Part shown: piece after piece, positions 36,000 to 47,699 of the stretch
Layout: every line of letters starts with the position of its first letter
Numbering within the stretch: position 1 is the first letter of the stretch
Origin: Owenia fusiformis
Lineage: Eukaryota; Annelida; Polychaeta; Sabellida; Oweniidae
Reading direction: 5' to 3'
Assembly (NCBI GenBank): GCA_903813345.2
Contig: CAIIXF020000011.1
Span: 24,358,166 to 24,422,165, forward strand
DNA length: 64,000 nt
Notes under the pieces: model-generated
Seen by the model: the letters and a program-made list of their open reading frames with translations, nothing else
Databases searched by the model: none
What the model was told of the DNA's origin: nothing
Translations under genes and position numbers: made by a program

Positions 36000-38900
36000 C
36001 ACGCATGGCATCGCATGACATTTGACAAGGATAATTTAAACTTCTTTCTTATGATTCCCTTCTACTACTAGTAGTTTGTTTCAGATGTTTCTGGTATTTT
36101 CTAAAAAATGGATTCTCATGAAAAAACAACAACTTGGAACCCCAATTTTATGTGTTGACATTCTGTCTTTGACAACCATCCAATGGCATATTATTTCAGA
36201 GACCCTGGGATACATGCTTGAAATAGACATTACATGACTAATTGTGTACTTTCAGTTGAGATTTCTAATCTGACCCGAATGTTCAATGTGAGATACAGTA
36301 CAACCTTATTCACATCCCAAGTTTCATTTATTTTATTTAGTGGGTTTCCATTGTAAAAGTTTCCATAAAATCAACAAGAACATGGTATTGACTTACCTAT
36401 GACTATCTATGGTTCCATTATATGCTGATTTTGCAGACTTAAAATATCGAGAAACGAATAGCACATTACCTGATTTGACATTTCAGTTAGGAAATTGGAT
36501 AAATTTGTATCAGAGGCTAAATAATAATGTCATGTTTATTAGAACTTGCAGCATACCCATGTTTTCCAGGGGTTCTCGGAAGTAATTTAAGTACTTTCTT
36601 TACTTGATTTAATGAGCATACATTGTTTGTCGCAGAAACCTCTAGTTTCAAACTTGAGGATGATAATTTGGACACTGTTAGTGTTATCTAGCTTTTTTTA
36701 TTAAGGCTGTAAGATTAGATATGAGTAATTTCATATGGTTTGGCAATAAGATGGGCCTACAGACCAACATTTCCAACAATTATACATACCGCAGAGCCAT
36801 TTGCCACATTGGGTCTATGAGAGCTATCTGTGTATTTTTTCTGTCTAACTTTAACCAGTAATCGGCTGATTTAAGAAATTGGAGGAAAGTTATTTGACTG
36901 TTTATTCTGAATAAATATGTCAACTTCCAGAGTTTCTGGGTTTAGTTTCCACCTGAAATATTAATTTTCTACTGGTCGACAAAATCTATTTATTTGGACC
37001 TTAAAACTTTCAATTTGGAAAAATCTCGCAATCTTATTTCTAGTTTGATGCATCGAGAGATTTCTCTAGGTTTGATCTGACATTAATTCTGGATTCCTTG
37101 GAAGATATTATACGGTAATAATGATATCTCTGGCAAAGGTATCTGAACGATCTTGCATTGCTTTTAACATTTCTAGCCATTTCGTTCCCACATTTTGTTC
37201 ACATAATGTCATCGTGGTTTTGTTGTTAATTTTATATAACATTGTCTAAGTTTTTGTGAATACTTTCACTACCATATCCATGGCTTTCATTCATATGAAA
37301 CAATTTTTTTTTTGTTTAATCTATTTCCCCTAAGCTACTGTCCCGTTAGACTTGAACTTTAGCCAAACAGGCTGCTTTTTGTTGTTATTGTAATTATTGA
37401 TTCGGATAACACTATTACATGTTTAGTATTCTGAATTTCGACTTCTTGGACCAATCACTATCAAATTTTATATTCATTTTTTGTGAGTTATTTTGGCAAT
37501 CAATGCATACATGTAGGACTGCTTTGACCTTTGCAAGTGTCAATAAATGTAGAGGTTCAATATACAGATTACAGACTAAAGTACAATTCAAAAGTGTCTC
37601 AATAGCTTGAGTAAGATTACCTGGATTACTGACTAGGGTTGATTCTATCTCTACAAAGTCTTTGCGAGAATTTTGATAGAAACTATCATTTCTATTAAGG
37701 CCTTCAAGTTCATCTCAATTGTATTGATCACAAAACTACAAAGCTCCATTTTATGATGGGAAATATTCAACAATAGGCTTTTCCCCATTTATCAGAAACT
37801 TCAGTTTGAAACAAATATTTCACTAACTTGAAATCATGTTCATGAGAAGCAGATAGGCGAGAGGTTAATGACATCAGAGAATCAATAAAAGATTCAAAAC
37901 CAAATTAAATATTCCACAATAGCGCTTATGGTATTTTCACGAGTTTGAGGGAAGCAAGGTCCATAGTAATGATCCCAAATGATGTTATATCATTCAACGG
38001 AGATATTTCCTGTGCCTCGAATGTATGCTTATGGTCATATAAGCATCCTTAGCATGGACTTTCACCATCGGTAATCGTTTGGCCATCTTATGTTAGAGTA
38101 CCATGTCTTCCATTTTGAAATATTCATACCAACTAGGCTAAATGGTTAAGGTTTAGAGTTTAGATTGAGAACGAGTCTCTGTGGGAACAATCCTCTTTCT
38201 CCTGTAACAATATGTGACACAGAAATTGATCTATGCTTGACTTTGCTTTATGTTGCATATTTAAGAGTTAAATTAATCTCCTGTTTTTAAAGGATGGACA
38301 AAACATCAGATTGCTTAAAATCGCAGTTTTGAGAAATATTAAAGCTGCTTTCCATTTAGAAAAACTTAAGCTAAATTGTTATCATTTCTCAGAATCTCTG
38401 GTAACCTTGACCATACTTCATATTTCTATGTAGGAGACTTTGAAACTTCAAAAATATATGTAATTTACCTAAGTTTGATCTGTTTTAGTGAACTTCCAGA
38501 TTGTTTTTCTAGATCTGATGTTATGTCAAAACATTCATCTTTTTTAGATCCATTTTGGTTGAGTTTTAGAATAAAATTGATGTACCTGTCATTGGACAGG
38601 ATTTTCCTACAGCGTAAGTTGTGCTGGAGCGACGTCGTCTATAATGACATTGTTTGCCGTGACTTCTAGCTGTATAGCTATTGCCAGCTAACAGTTTCTG
38701 CTTTCATTGGCCTATTCAAAAAGGCTGTCAAATACTTGTATTTATAATCTATTAAAAGATTTTGATCTAGAAAACTATATTTCCATGTCTTTGACAAAAT
38801 TCAAAGTTTTTGTTGACTCATCACCAAACAATTATTTTGCCCAGCTTGGGGTATTCTCTTTTTGGTTTTAGGTATGAAGACAGAAAATTCTCCGATTCAC

Positions 38901-39480
38901 TCTTGTCAAATTGAAAATTTGAAGCATGAAGCTTGTTTCAACTACAGTAGTTGGTTACGGGAAATCCTTGTTCAGCAACAATAGCTATTTTGATCAAAAT
39001 ATTGTACAAGTATTGTCATTTGATCTAGGGCTGTTAACCCGATTTCCATGGATAAGGAGCTTTATTTCAGAAAGTCCATGTGACACACATTACCAGTATT
39101 GCATATAGGCCATTTTCCCATTTTGCGATTGTAGATTTCTACCTGCTTTGGGACTAGGAACATTTTAAGTTCATTTACTTTTCTAGATAGCTTACTCTAG
39201 CCTTTTCTTCATATTTTGATAACTATACTAGGATAATGTTTTTGACCAAAATTTATGGACAGATTTTACATGATTGTCTGTTATCTTCAGACTTGTTCTC
39301 CTCAAAAACTGAGTCAAACATATTGAACATATAAACCGCTGATAAACAGAACATGAATCTATAAGCACTAGATTACTAGAACTTGAATCAAAACAAAATG
39401 ATTCTATTTATTTGAACCTACTATGAGGCTATGCAATTGGATATGCTCGCTGAAACTGTAATATGACCTCTAATATGACT
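36000..39480. other. Interior of element C, non-coding
   Basis: AT-rich sequence with only short open frames lacking motifs. No inverted or tandem structure was recognised. Confidence 0.4.
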
Positions 39481-39499
39481 ATTATTCTGATGGCGGCTC

Positions 39500-39770
39500 A
39501 TTTTGAACCTTGGTCAAACTTTGGTTTATAGGCCTTGAACTTTGGTCATTTGGACCTTTGGTGTGTGCATTCAGACATAAACTGTGGTCATTTAGACCTA
39601 AAATGTGGTCATTTAGAAATAACATGTGGTCATTCAGACCTAAACTGTGGTCATTTAGACCTAAACTGTGGTCATTTAGACCTAAAATGTGGTCATTTAG
39701 ACCTTACCTAACATGTGGTCATTTAGACCTGGACTGTGGTCATTATAGACCATGGTCATTTAGACCTTCA
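39500..39770 (+). repeat. About 20-bp minisatellite
   Basis: About a dozen units of a GTGGTCATTTAGACCTAAAC-like motif with variable length. A 93-codon open frame through it reads a WSFRPKL-type repeat, an artefact of the period being near 21. Confidence 0.85.
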
Positions 39771-40202
39771 GTATTCAAAATTCCATCTTGAAAAAACATA
39801 ACATTTCCCTACCTGTCCAAGTACATTATTTCAGGAGCACTAGGGGCCGTAATGGTTCATAAGTCCAAACAAATGTAGTTAGACTAGACATCTAGTAAAT
39901 AAAAGTTCCAAAAACTGCAAACAAATGACTGTTGAAAAAATTCAACAAATCAAGCAGATCATCTGAACTAAAATCCATGTGCTATTTACAGCTATGTACA
40001 ACTAGCCTAGTCTCTTACAAAGGTGTGTTTCCGTTGGCAGCTAAGCAAAAATAGACCTAGTTATCGGTGCATATGCATGTCCACTCAGCTGTACTACTCA
40101 GTTTTAATTTATTCAAATTAATACTACTAACAGCTGGAATCCGATAATAAGGGTTATTATGCGATATGAACTCTTAATAAGATGAGTGTAATAGAAATTT
40201 TA

Positions 40203-40829
40203 TACTCCATTGGAGTATTTTTGACCTACTTCTTATGACGGAAATTCCCAAACCTTGTTCGGATTAATCCGGATTTTCTGACCTACTTTATCTACCGAGA
40301 TTTCACGAGTTAACATTCGTCTCATTCCGGAATCCTGGTGACAATTTTATACTCCATTGGAGTATTTTTGATCTACTTTTTCTGGATTTTGCCCTACTTA
40401 TTATATCTTGACAACAAGCAAATCAAAAAGTTCGACATGAACGGGTCTCGATCAACTAACCTAGACAATAGAAGCCAGGCACGCTAACCATGAGGCCAAC
40501 GAGCTACCGATATGAAAGAACAAAAGTATTATATATTTATACCGAGCGTCAATTCAAAATGATCCTCACTTTTGTCTCCACTTAAATACGACTCGTCAGT
40601 TGTATCCAGAATAGTAGAACGCCTATGGCGCTAGTGAATAACCAAGTCCCAGGTGAGTGGTTCGTATCCCTCCGTGATATACTATTTTTGTTTTATTAAA
40701 TACGACAGATAGGAGCAAGGTGTAGGTTGAAAACAAGACGTTAGTTTGTTTCAAAACAGTTTGGAAACATTAATCTCTGATAATTTAAGGTTTTCCTGAA
40801 GGGCCTCTAGATCTATGAAATTCATTAAT
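40203..40829 (+). repeat. Element B left TIR, inner part
   Basis: Continues the left TIR. Contains ATACTCCATTGGAGTAT dyads (40203, 40350) and the tRNA-like pair (40432-40512 minus, 40617-40680 plus). It pairs with 56825-57240 in reverse. Confidence 0.88.
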
Positions 40830-42063
40830 CAAGACAGTGTAAAATGTTTAGATATATGTAATACGTGTCCATACTTTAGCCTGTGGAATCAACTAAATAT
40901 TACATTTTTGATTTCATTGATATCCTGTCATAGTCCTAATTTTTTTTTGAAACATTATTTTTTCAACACTGATACAAATTTCCCTGACATTTCCCTGACA
41001 TATCTACCGTTTCAAAGTTCCCGGTCATCTTTGGCCCTTTTGACCTAATTTTAAAATTACCTGACATTTCCAGCACTTGGAAAATCAAGTCAATTTCCCT
41101 GACATTTCCAGGTGTGTACGAACCCTGGAAATATATCTCAATGGCTCGCCCTATTAATCGCTAGCACAGATTGGATTGATTAGTGTTTCAAAATGGTGGA
41201 CGAAGTGTTTGATTAGATAATTTACATATTAAGCTTCTGAAAGGGGCAACAAGGCCTGTACATAGAAAATTCGAAATTTTTTACATTTTCTGAATTTTTA
41301 GGGCAACATTTGGCTTAACAGCTTTTTTTATACATTTTTTCTTAAAATGTATGGATAAACAATAAAATTTCAGCATTAAGCAGTGCAAATTCAGTTCAAA
41401 GCTTCTATAAAGGGAGTCCAACTTATAGATTTTGAAAATCCGACTCGTTTAAAGAAGAATATCAGCAGCTTAAATCATACAAAATGGATGGAGGGGGGGG
41501 GGGGGGGGGGGGGGGGTAGGCGATTTCTGCAAGAAAACTCAACAAATTTGGAAGATTTATTTTTTTCAAGATACAATTTACAACTGAATTGCCAAATGAA
41601 TAGGCGCAGTGCATGGCAAAATGTGTAAGGTCTTTTAGTATTTTTTTGAACTGATACGCTTCTAAGATATGAGATCTATTATAAAAGGCGCATCATCATC
41701 ATCATCATCAACGTGCAAAAGTCAATGTTTTTGCTATAAATCAGGCAACAATGGTCTACACGACATGTAATAAATAGGTATGAGGGGCGTTATTATCACA
41801 ACACTGACATTGCTCACTTTTTAAAGTTGTTTCAATGCGTTATATGTAAATGGGCGTGTGGAAGGCCCGTGGGTGGCAATAAAATAACTCGAACTTCAAA
41901 TTAAAATATATATAAAATAGTATATTTCAAACTTCAATGTTCAAAATGCAATGCTCTGTAATGTACAAGATGAACTCTTACAACAACTACTGACAAGCCA
42001 ACACCCAATGCAAACTCAGCTACATGTGAGTGAGAAAGACCATACAAGGGAACAATAGATATA
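40830..42063. other. Element B interior: shared flank and poly-G repeat
   Basis: 40830-41130 continues the match to element A (24625-24960), which the right TIR of B lacks. 41480-41830 begins with a G run of over 20 (41493-41516) and matches one arm of the palindromic element at 50789-51782 (AGGCGATTTCTGC, ATAAATCAGGCAACAATGG, CATGTAATAAATA). It is thus a diverged half copy. Confidence 0.65.
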
Positions 42064-42501
42064 TGTGATGACCGTTCGATTCTAGTTTTGTTACATTAGT
42101 TAGCTACGTTTTATTTTTACTCAAACGGTCACACTAAAGTTTAACTTACCCCTTCTTTCATTAATATAAGCTGTCATTGTGTATTTCTCGTGTATTTTAG
42201 CCGATTCCAGGGTTTGTTTATATTTTTATTCCAATGTTGTTGTCCTTGATTTTAGGTCAAGGACACTCATTGTTTACTTCCGGTCAAACTTTTAAATAAC
42301 ATCATGTTTAGGTACTTTCTGGACCGATCGGGCATTTTACACCTAGTTGTATAGTTTTTAGTAGTATTTATCCTTGTTATGCCATGCCCAGTTTGTCCAG
42401 ATCGTGTTTACTTTTGCTCATTTTGGCGAGTTAAGGTGGTGGGCCAGGATTGACCCCGTTTGACCAGACGTCACGTGATCAATCTTGGCCAATCACCGGC
42501 C

Positions 42502-42507
42502 TATAAA
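42502..42507 (+). promoter_or_regulatory. TATA box of the solo LTR
   Basis: TATAAA in a locally GC-richer context, just after CCAAT (42489-42493). The position within the LTR suits a U3 promoter. Confidence 0.45.
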
Positions 42508-43656
42508 CACACTTTCGCCATCGTTCCAAATTCGAACAGGAATCTACGTCGCTCGCTGTTTTGCCACAAATTACACCAACCACCAACCACCAACCACCCT
42601 TTCCGTTGTGACATTCGATGTCACTAGTATCACAGAACCCACAGAGGGTAAGAATTATTTATTTGGATCATATTTAGAGGGAATATCTTCACTCGAAGTG
42701 GCGACATTCGTGCCGCCATTGCCCCGTCAACTTTGCACTTTTGAGTGAGGAGATTTTCTTGATTTGTGATCCATATTTACACTTTCTGGGGGTATTTTTG
42801 GTTAATTCGAGATCACAAACACTTTTTCATCAATCGAAATCACTTTTTGTGCAGTTTATTTCAATATTCACGATTCACGTGGTTGAGGTGAAATTTGACA
42901 ACTTTTGCCAATTTGACATATTTTGTGGAAGTTGAGCTATTTGATATGTGAAACAAGTTTCACATCTTTGATATATATTTAGTATTATCCAGCCTGTAAA
43001 CTGACAGCATTTTATAGAACCATTGAGATACTGATACACTGGTTTACACTTTGGTGAATATTCTGACATAGCTATATTGGAATTGTTATAGTGTGAAATA
43101 CTGTATATATGTACCTGCTACCCAGCAGGCCCTGATCTGTTAATTGCCATATTTTCTATAGGTGTTCACTTTGAATACCATTTTATAACCGGTCATTATA
43201 TTGTATGCATGTATCTGCTACCCCGCAGACCCCGATCTGGCAGTATCTTTGATCTCGTAAACTACAGTATTCACTTTGAGTATTAGTTAAGTGCAATTTC
43301 AGGCAATTCTCTGAATATATGCAACTGCTTTCTAGCAGGCCCTGATCTGGCTATTCACCATTGCCATTGGTATTCACTTTGAATACTCTCTTTTGTAATT
43401 AGATATTCCATTGCATATATGTGCCAGAGCCCTCATTATCCGGTCAGCGCTAAATTAGCGTTGCGATTTGCGTTGCGCTTGCGAATCAACATTATTCGCA
43501 AGCGCAAATCATGGTTTGCGTCGTATTACGCGCTTCACGCAAACGCAGACGCAACGCAGACGCAACAGTATGCTAATCGCAAATAAATTGGAAACGCGGG
43601 AAATTTAAACTTAGAGCTCAAAATAGATTTATCGATTTTTTAATGTCTATGTATAT

Positions 43657-44574
43657 CACGGGTTACTAGAGTATCCGCGTATATTGAGTATGACCGGTTC
43701 TAAGCTTACGAGTGTGACCGTATTTCTGTTCCTATAAACAGACGAGGTGAGTACTTGCTTTTTATGAACACTTTCGAACGTTTTCTTTTTATCCTACTTG
43801 GTCAATGAATGATACTTGGTATACTTATAATGCCAGGCATATCACAAGGGGCCTTAATCAAGCGAAAACGTATTAATATTAGATTGAAGCCGTAAAATCC
43901 TAGTTTCCAGCATCTTTGATCAGTTTTTGTGTAACACAACGCAACTCTGAAGAGGATGACACATCTTATGTATAATATATAGCTAGATCTACGAATTAGT
44001 CATGAATATTTTAAATAATTTAGCCTGCTCTGTCCAAATATGATACATCTTTGAATTTTTGAGAATACGAATGTCACTGGCATGTGCCCCATTATTGGAG
44101 AATACGGTTGTGAAACAATCAGTGGGCCGTGTTACACTCGTTTCCATGACATTTCACAAGCGTATCCTCTGGGAAAAGATAAATCCTTCTCTTGCTCACT
44201 CTACGGGGGATCATATAAACTGAGATTTGGAGATCTTGTTCAGGTTAGCCATAAAAAGGTTTGGGATTTGTTTTTTTCTACTGTGATATTAATGATTTGG
44301 CTCTAAGGCGAGAAATCTGTACTTTCTGATTGATATTCCATTATGAACAGTTATATTGCTAAAATAGCTCATATTTAACATTTTTTGTTACATTTCTATG
44401 AAATACAGTATAAACTATACTCAACAAACACAATTTCAAAAAGGATAATATAGAAGTTAACCTTTATTTTCCATTTTTAAGCAGCTGTGCCTCTCATGAC
44501 TTTCCAAAACAGGTCATATTCGTAGCCTAAGAACCGGTCATACTCCATATACGTGGAAACTCTAGTAGCCCGTG
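43657..44574. mobile_element. CACG-ended miniature element, 5-bp duplication TATAT
   Basis: 918 bp with ends CACGGGTTACTAGAG and CTCTAGTAGCCCGTG, flanked by TATAT (43652-43656, 44575-44579). Arms are complementary for about 65 bp (AGTATGACCGGTTCT and AGAACCGGTCATACT). No coding potential. CAC...GTG ends with a 5-bp duplication resemble Transib-type transposition, though the full CACWATG consensus is absent. Confidence 0.7.
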
Positions 44575-46450
44575 TATATGTTTACACCAGTGCGGATGTG
44601 TCAATCAATGTTATCTATTTCAACTGGACTCAAGGAGGATTGGAAGCCAGGGTTCCAACTCGATATTCTTTAATCTCCACGCATGCGTCATTTGCTATTC
44701 GTGTCTGTATAATTTGTACGACTGCATGGAGAATGACCCGATACTCTCCAGATTAGATTGGTATGGGATAAACAGATCATCCTATAGTTCAATATCCTGA
44801 ACCTCATATGGGATAATCTCTATTTATCCCATGATACTACTAATTCCCGATGAATAACCGGGAATATTTTTGATATTGAGAAAAAATCGTATTGAAAATT
44901 TTTGCCAAACAAAGCTTCCTCTTTCAATCAGTTGGGTCGATATAGCATGCTAAAAATGATGATGTTCTTATGTGAAAAACGAATTCCAGTTTTATCATCA
45001 TCGCTCTGACACAGACAAAAATGCTTACGTATTGCTGAATGTTTTGATGTTGATGTGTTTATGTTACACATGTACAATATTTTTTTTATATTTAAAAATA
45101 TCATAAAGCTAAGTCATATTTTCTTGATTAAAGTGTGCGCCCGACCTGGCTACGTATATAACAGAGTTTATACTGGCGGATTAGACTAGTTCATTTTTTA
45201 TATGTGTGTGAAAGCTTTCTCTTATTTGCGTTTTTTTTCGTTTAGTACGGTTTTGTTATAATTGCCGAGGTCATATAACCGGGATAAAACAATGATTATC
45301 GTTGACTGCGCACACACAAAACATTTACGTCGAGTGCAACAGTGTTATTAAAAACAACACGCTTTAGAATACAAAGCCCAGTAGTGTGATAATAAGCTGT
45401 ACACTACCACTGCTGCATGTACATATTAGGGCTCATAAAGAGTGGATAGGGAGGTTGTGTTTGTCACTTTTAAATTTTACATTTCAAAATTGCCATTTTA
45501 CATGTCATAATTTCTTGGTTTCATTCGTTTAGCCGATCAAAACATTGTAAAACAATAAATCGTCTGTTACGTATAATCAATTTTGTTCAGTTTTGATTAG
45601 TTGTCAGAATGAAGTTACGTTCATCTGAATCCATGTTTCAAAACAAAAATCATATTTTCTTCACTTCAAAATACTTCATTGAGATGAATGCTCGGAATTG
45701 TCGTTTGCAATAACTTATTGTCGTATTCGTTCGTTTTATCTACTCGATAGAAGCATTTAGTCGTACATTTGATGCCAGGTCACCTTCTCGCGTACCTCTT
45801 GGGGAGCCCCACATTTGTGTATGTACTCATGGAAGTAAATTCCCCGGTGTAGCCGAGAGCCACAAACTTTCAACGGGTTCGAAATGGCCAATTTCTCTCA
45901 TATTTGTATACTCATATTTTATTAATTATCACCTACAAAGTATTGCTAATAACTATATGTAATTTCAATAAGGAAACTTATCTGGCTACATGTAAATTCA
46001 ATATCAACACTAGATGTTTGCTCAACACGTCCTGGCTTACCTTGTGATGAAAAACCCTGGGTTTTCGCTATTTATAGTTTATCAACACCTGGACGCATGC
46101 GCATTTTATAGTTTATCAGGCACTTTAAATATACCATTTTTTCATAGAAAAATCTAACTAATGATTTTATGAAGACAGTTATGAATATCATGGAATAAAA
46201 AGCTAATTTACTGGTCGGGATTAAATGTGGGTCATAACAATTTGATATTTCACATATTGTGAGGGATAATTTGGTATTTCCCTCCGGGCTCTCGGTAAAT
46301 ATCATATTGCCCATCATAATAAAACCCATATTGAATCCCTCCCACTACATAACCTATATATATCTTGCGAAAATCTAGATCTGTCACTGGAAGGCAGCCC
46401 AACTTGAAAACAAGACACGGTGTCTTTGTAATTAGTCCGACTGATATAGC

Positions 46451-46783
46451 CTACCTAGAGAAAACCGCCGATACCTCAGCAACAATGTTCGAAACAGTAG
46501 GTTGGGATACCCCGAATATATCTCCATTTATCATTTGCATACAACCTGTAGCATAAAATCGAAATGAAATGAATACTTTTAGCTGACATGGAATTGCCTG
46601 AGGATTCCTTGTTCTTGACGCTAGATCCTCATCTAATATATTAATCAACTCAAGAATGAGTGGCCTCGGCATGCGATATCTGTTTAATATCTCATCGTCA
46701 GTCATCTCTAACGGCTGACTCCTGTCTCTGAATAAGCGTAAACCTCTTCTATTGTGAACATCCTGGAATAATATGCGCCACAT
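46451..46783 (-). pseudogene. Harbinger transposase (HARBI1-like) N-terminal fragment
   Basis: 110 codons on the minus strand. The segment MTDDEILNRYRMPRPLILEL, a following ASRTRNPQAIP, and FRFYATGCMQMINGDIFGVS then SQPTVSNIVAEVS match the N-terminal helix-turn-helix part of HARBI1/PIF transposases. The frame ends near a possible donor (CTAG|GTAGGC at 46459). The DDE nuclease half should follow at lower coordinates, but I found no DDE motif there, so the gene is probably truncated or decayed. Its role would be DNA binding and cut-and-paste of the Harbinger. Confidence 0.85.
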
Positions 46784-47602
46784 TTTCCAGCTTGATCGAA
46801 CCCTAATATTTTAATTTTAGCAGACGATATTTGCGAAATGGAATTGCGATATTTATTATAGATTTCACAAAACCAAGGTAGCATAATCGTGCACTTTCAG
46901 ACTTGATTTTGATAAGTTTTGGTTATTTGTGTCTCTAATGTTTTTCAACCTATTTTTAGTTGGATGTCTCAAAGGGCACTTCCTAGATTTCTACAACGAT
47001 AATGTTAATTTAAATAGGAAAACTATCAAGATTATTGATGATATGTTTGCGATTTATATTGCGGCAGGGTCAGGGATGCCGCAAATAAAGTGGAGTTTGC
47101 GACATAAAAATCAACTGATTTACGTGGACGCAACTGTGCGATGACTGCATAATACCAATTTGCGTGCGGTTAGCAGTGTATTTGCGATGCGAAATGAAAA
47201 TAGCGATGCGTCTACCGTGTAATAAGAAAACTGCGATTTGCGCTAAAGACGCAAAACGGCAATGAATTTGCGCTAGAGTGCCTTTGAGATGACCTCATAA
47301 TATCGTTTTGCGTACGATTCGCTAAATATTTACGTTGCGATTGCGATTTGCGGTGCGTCGACCGGATAATGAGGCCTCCGCTGCCCAGCAGACCCTTGTA
47401 AATAAGTGTATATCAGTGTAAATAAGTTACATGCTCAATCAGTCATGTGTATATCAGGGTATGATATAGTAATTTACCAATGGTGTAAATAGTGTAATTC
47501 AGTTCTCTAGTCCTAGTCAGTTACTGTTTATTAGAAAAGGTGCTTACTTGGTGATATTTTTGATAACATACTTGCATAATTGTTTCCAGTGAGATTTTAT
47601 AC

Positions 47603-47608
47603 AATAAA
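47603..47608 (+). terminator. Polyadenylation signal of the solo LTR
   Basis: AATAAA followed by a T-rich stretch, about 90 bp before the LTR end. Confidence 0.45.
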
Positions 47609-47699
47609 GTATTTATATTTTTATAGTTTATTGCACCTAAAATATTCTCTTTTGTTCTAGTTTGGGTATAATACTTTTATGTCACTCCAGTGACATATA

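Larger units (their letters stand above)
35021..40195. mobile_element. Element C: 5.2-kb insertion with 7-bp duplication AATTTTA
   Basis: AATTTTA lies at 35014-35020 and 40196-40202, and removing the insert recreates the TIR sequence seen in the other arms (GACAATTTTATACTCC). Inner inverted repeats of about 150 bp occur at 35068-35222 and 40040-40187 (AAGAGTTCATATCGCATAAT, GGACATGCATATGCACCGAT). A 36-nt near-perfect palindrome at 35034-35069 recurs at 35613-35648, making 35021-35660 an inverted-repeat unit of its own. The outermost bases of the two ends differ. No coding region; family unknown. Confidence 0.75.
43427..47378 (-). mobile_element. PIF/Harbinger DNA transposon, degenerate
   Basis: The termini GAGCCCTCATTATCCGGTC and, reversed, GAGGCCTCATTATCCGGTC match at 18 of 19 positions. 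Subterminal regions (43455-43570 and 47160-47355) are packed with TTTGCG/CGCAAA words, likely transposase-binding sites. The transposase fragment at 46451-46783 assigns the superfamily. A 3-bp duplication was not resolved. It lies inside the LTR's internal repeats and itself contains a CACG-ended element. Confidence 0.78.
42064..47695 (+). mobile_element. Solo LTR (about 1.7 kb without the nested insert), TATA duplication
   Basis: Starts TGTGATGACC and ends CCAGTGACA, giving the TG...CA ends of LTRs, with TATA at 42060-42063 and 47696-47699. It contains a TATA box (42502-42507) and a late AATAAA (47603-47608). Internally it has repeats of about 110 bp marked by CTGCTACCCAGCAGGCCCTG (43120, 43210, 43325, and 47385 after the nested Harbinger). 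No gag/pol or partner LTR is seen, so this is a solo LTR; the family (gypsy- or BEL-like) is not proven. Confidence 0.65.

Noticed and set aside
39510-39791. Repetitive WSFRPKL protein
   Set aside because: Product of a minisatellite with a period near 21 bp; no flanking coding signal.
46072-46329. Possible C-terminal half of the Harbinger transposase
   Set aside because: Correct strand and side, but no DDE-type motif or similarity was seen.
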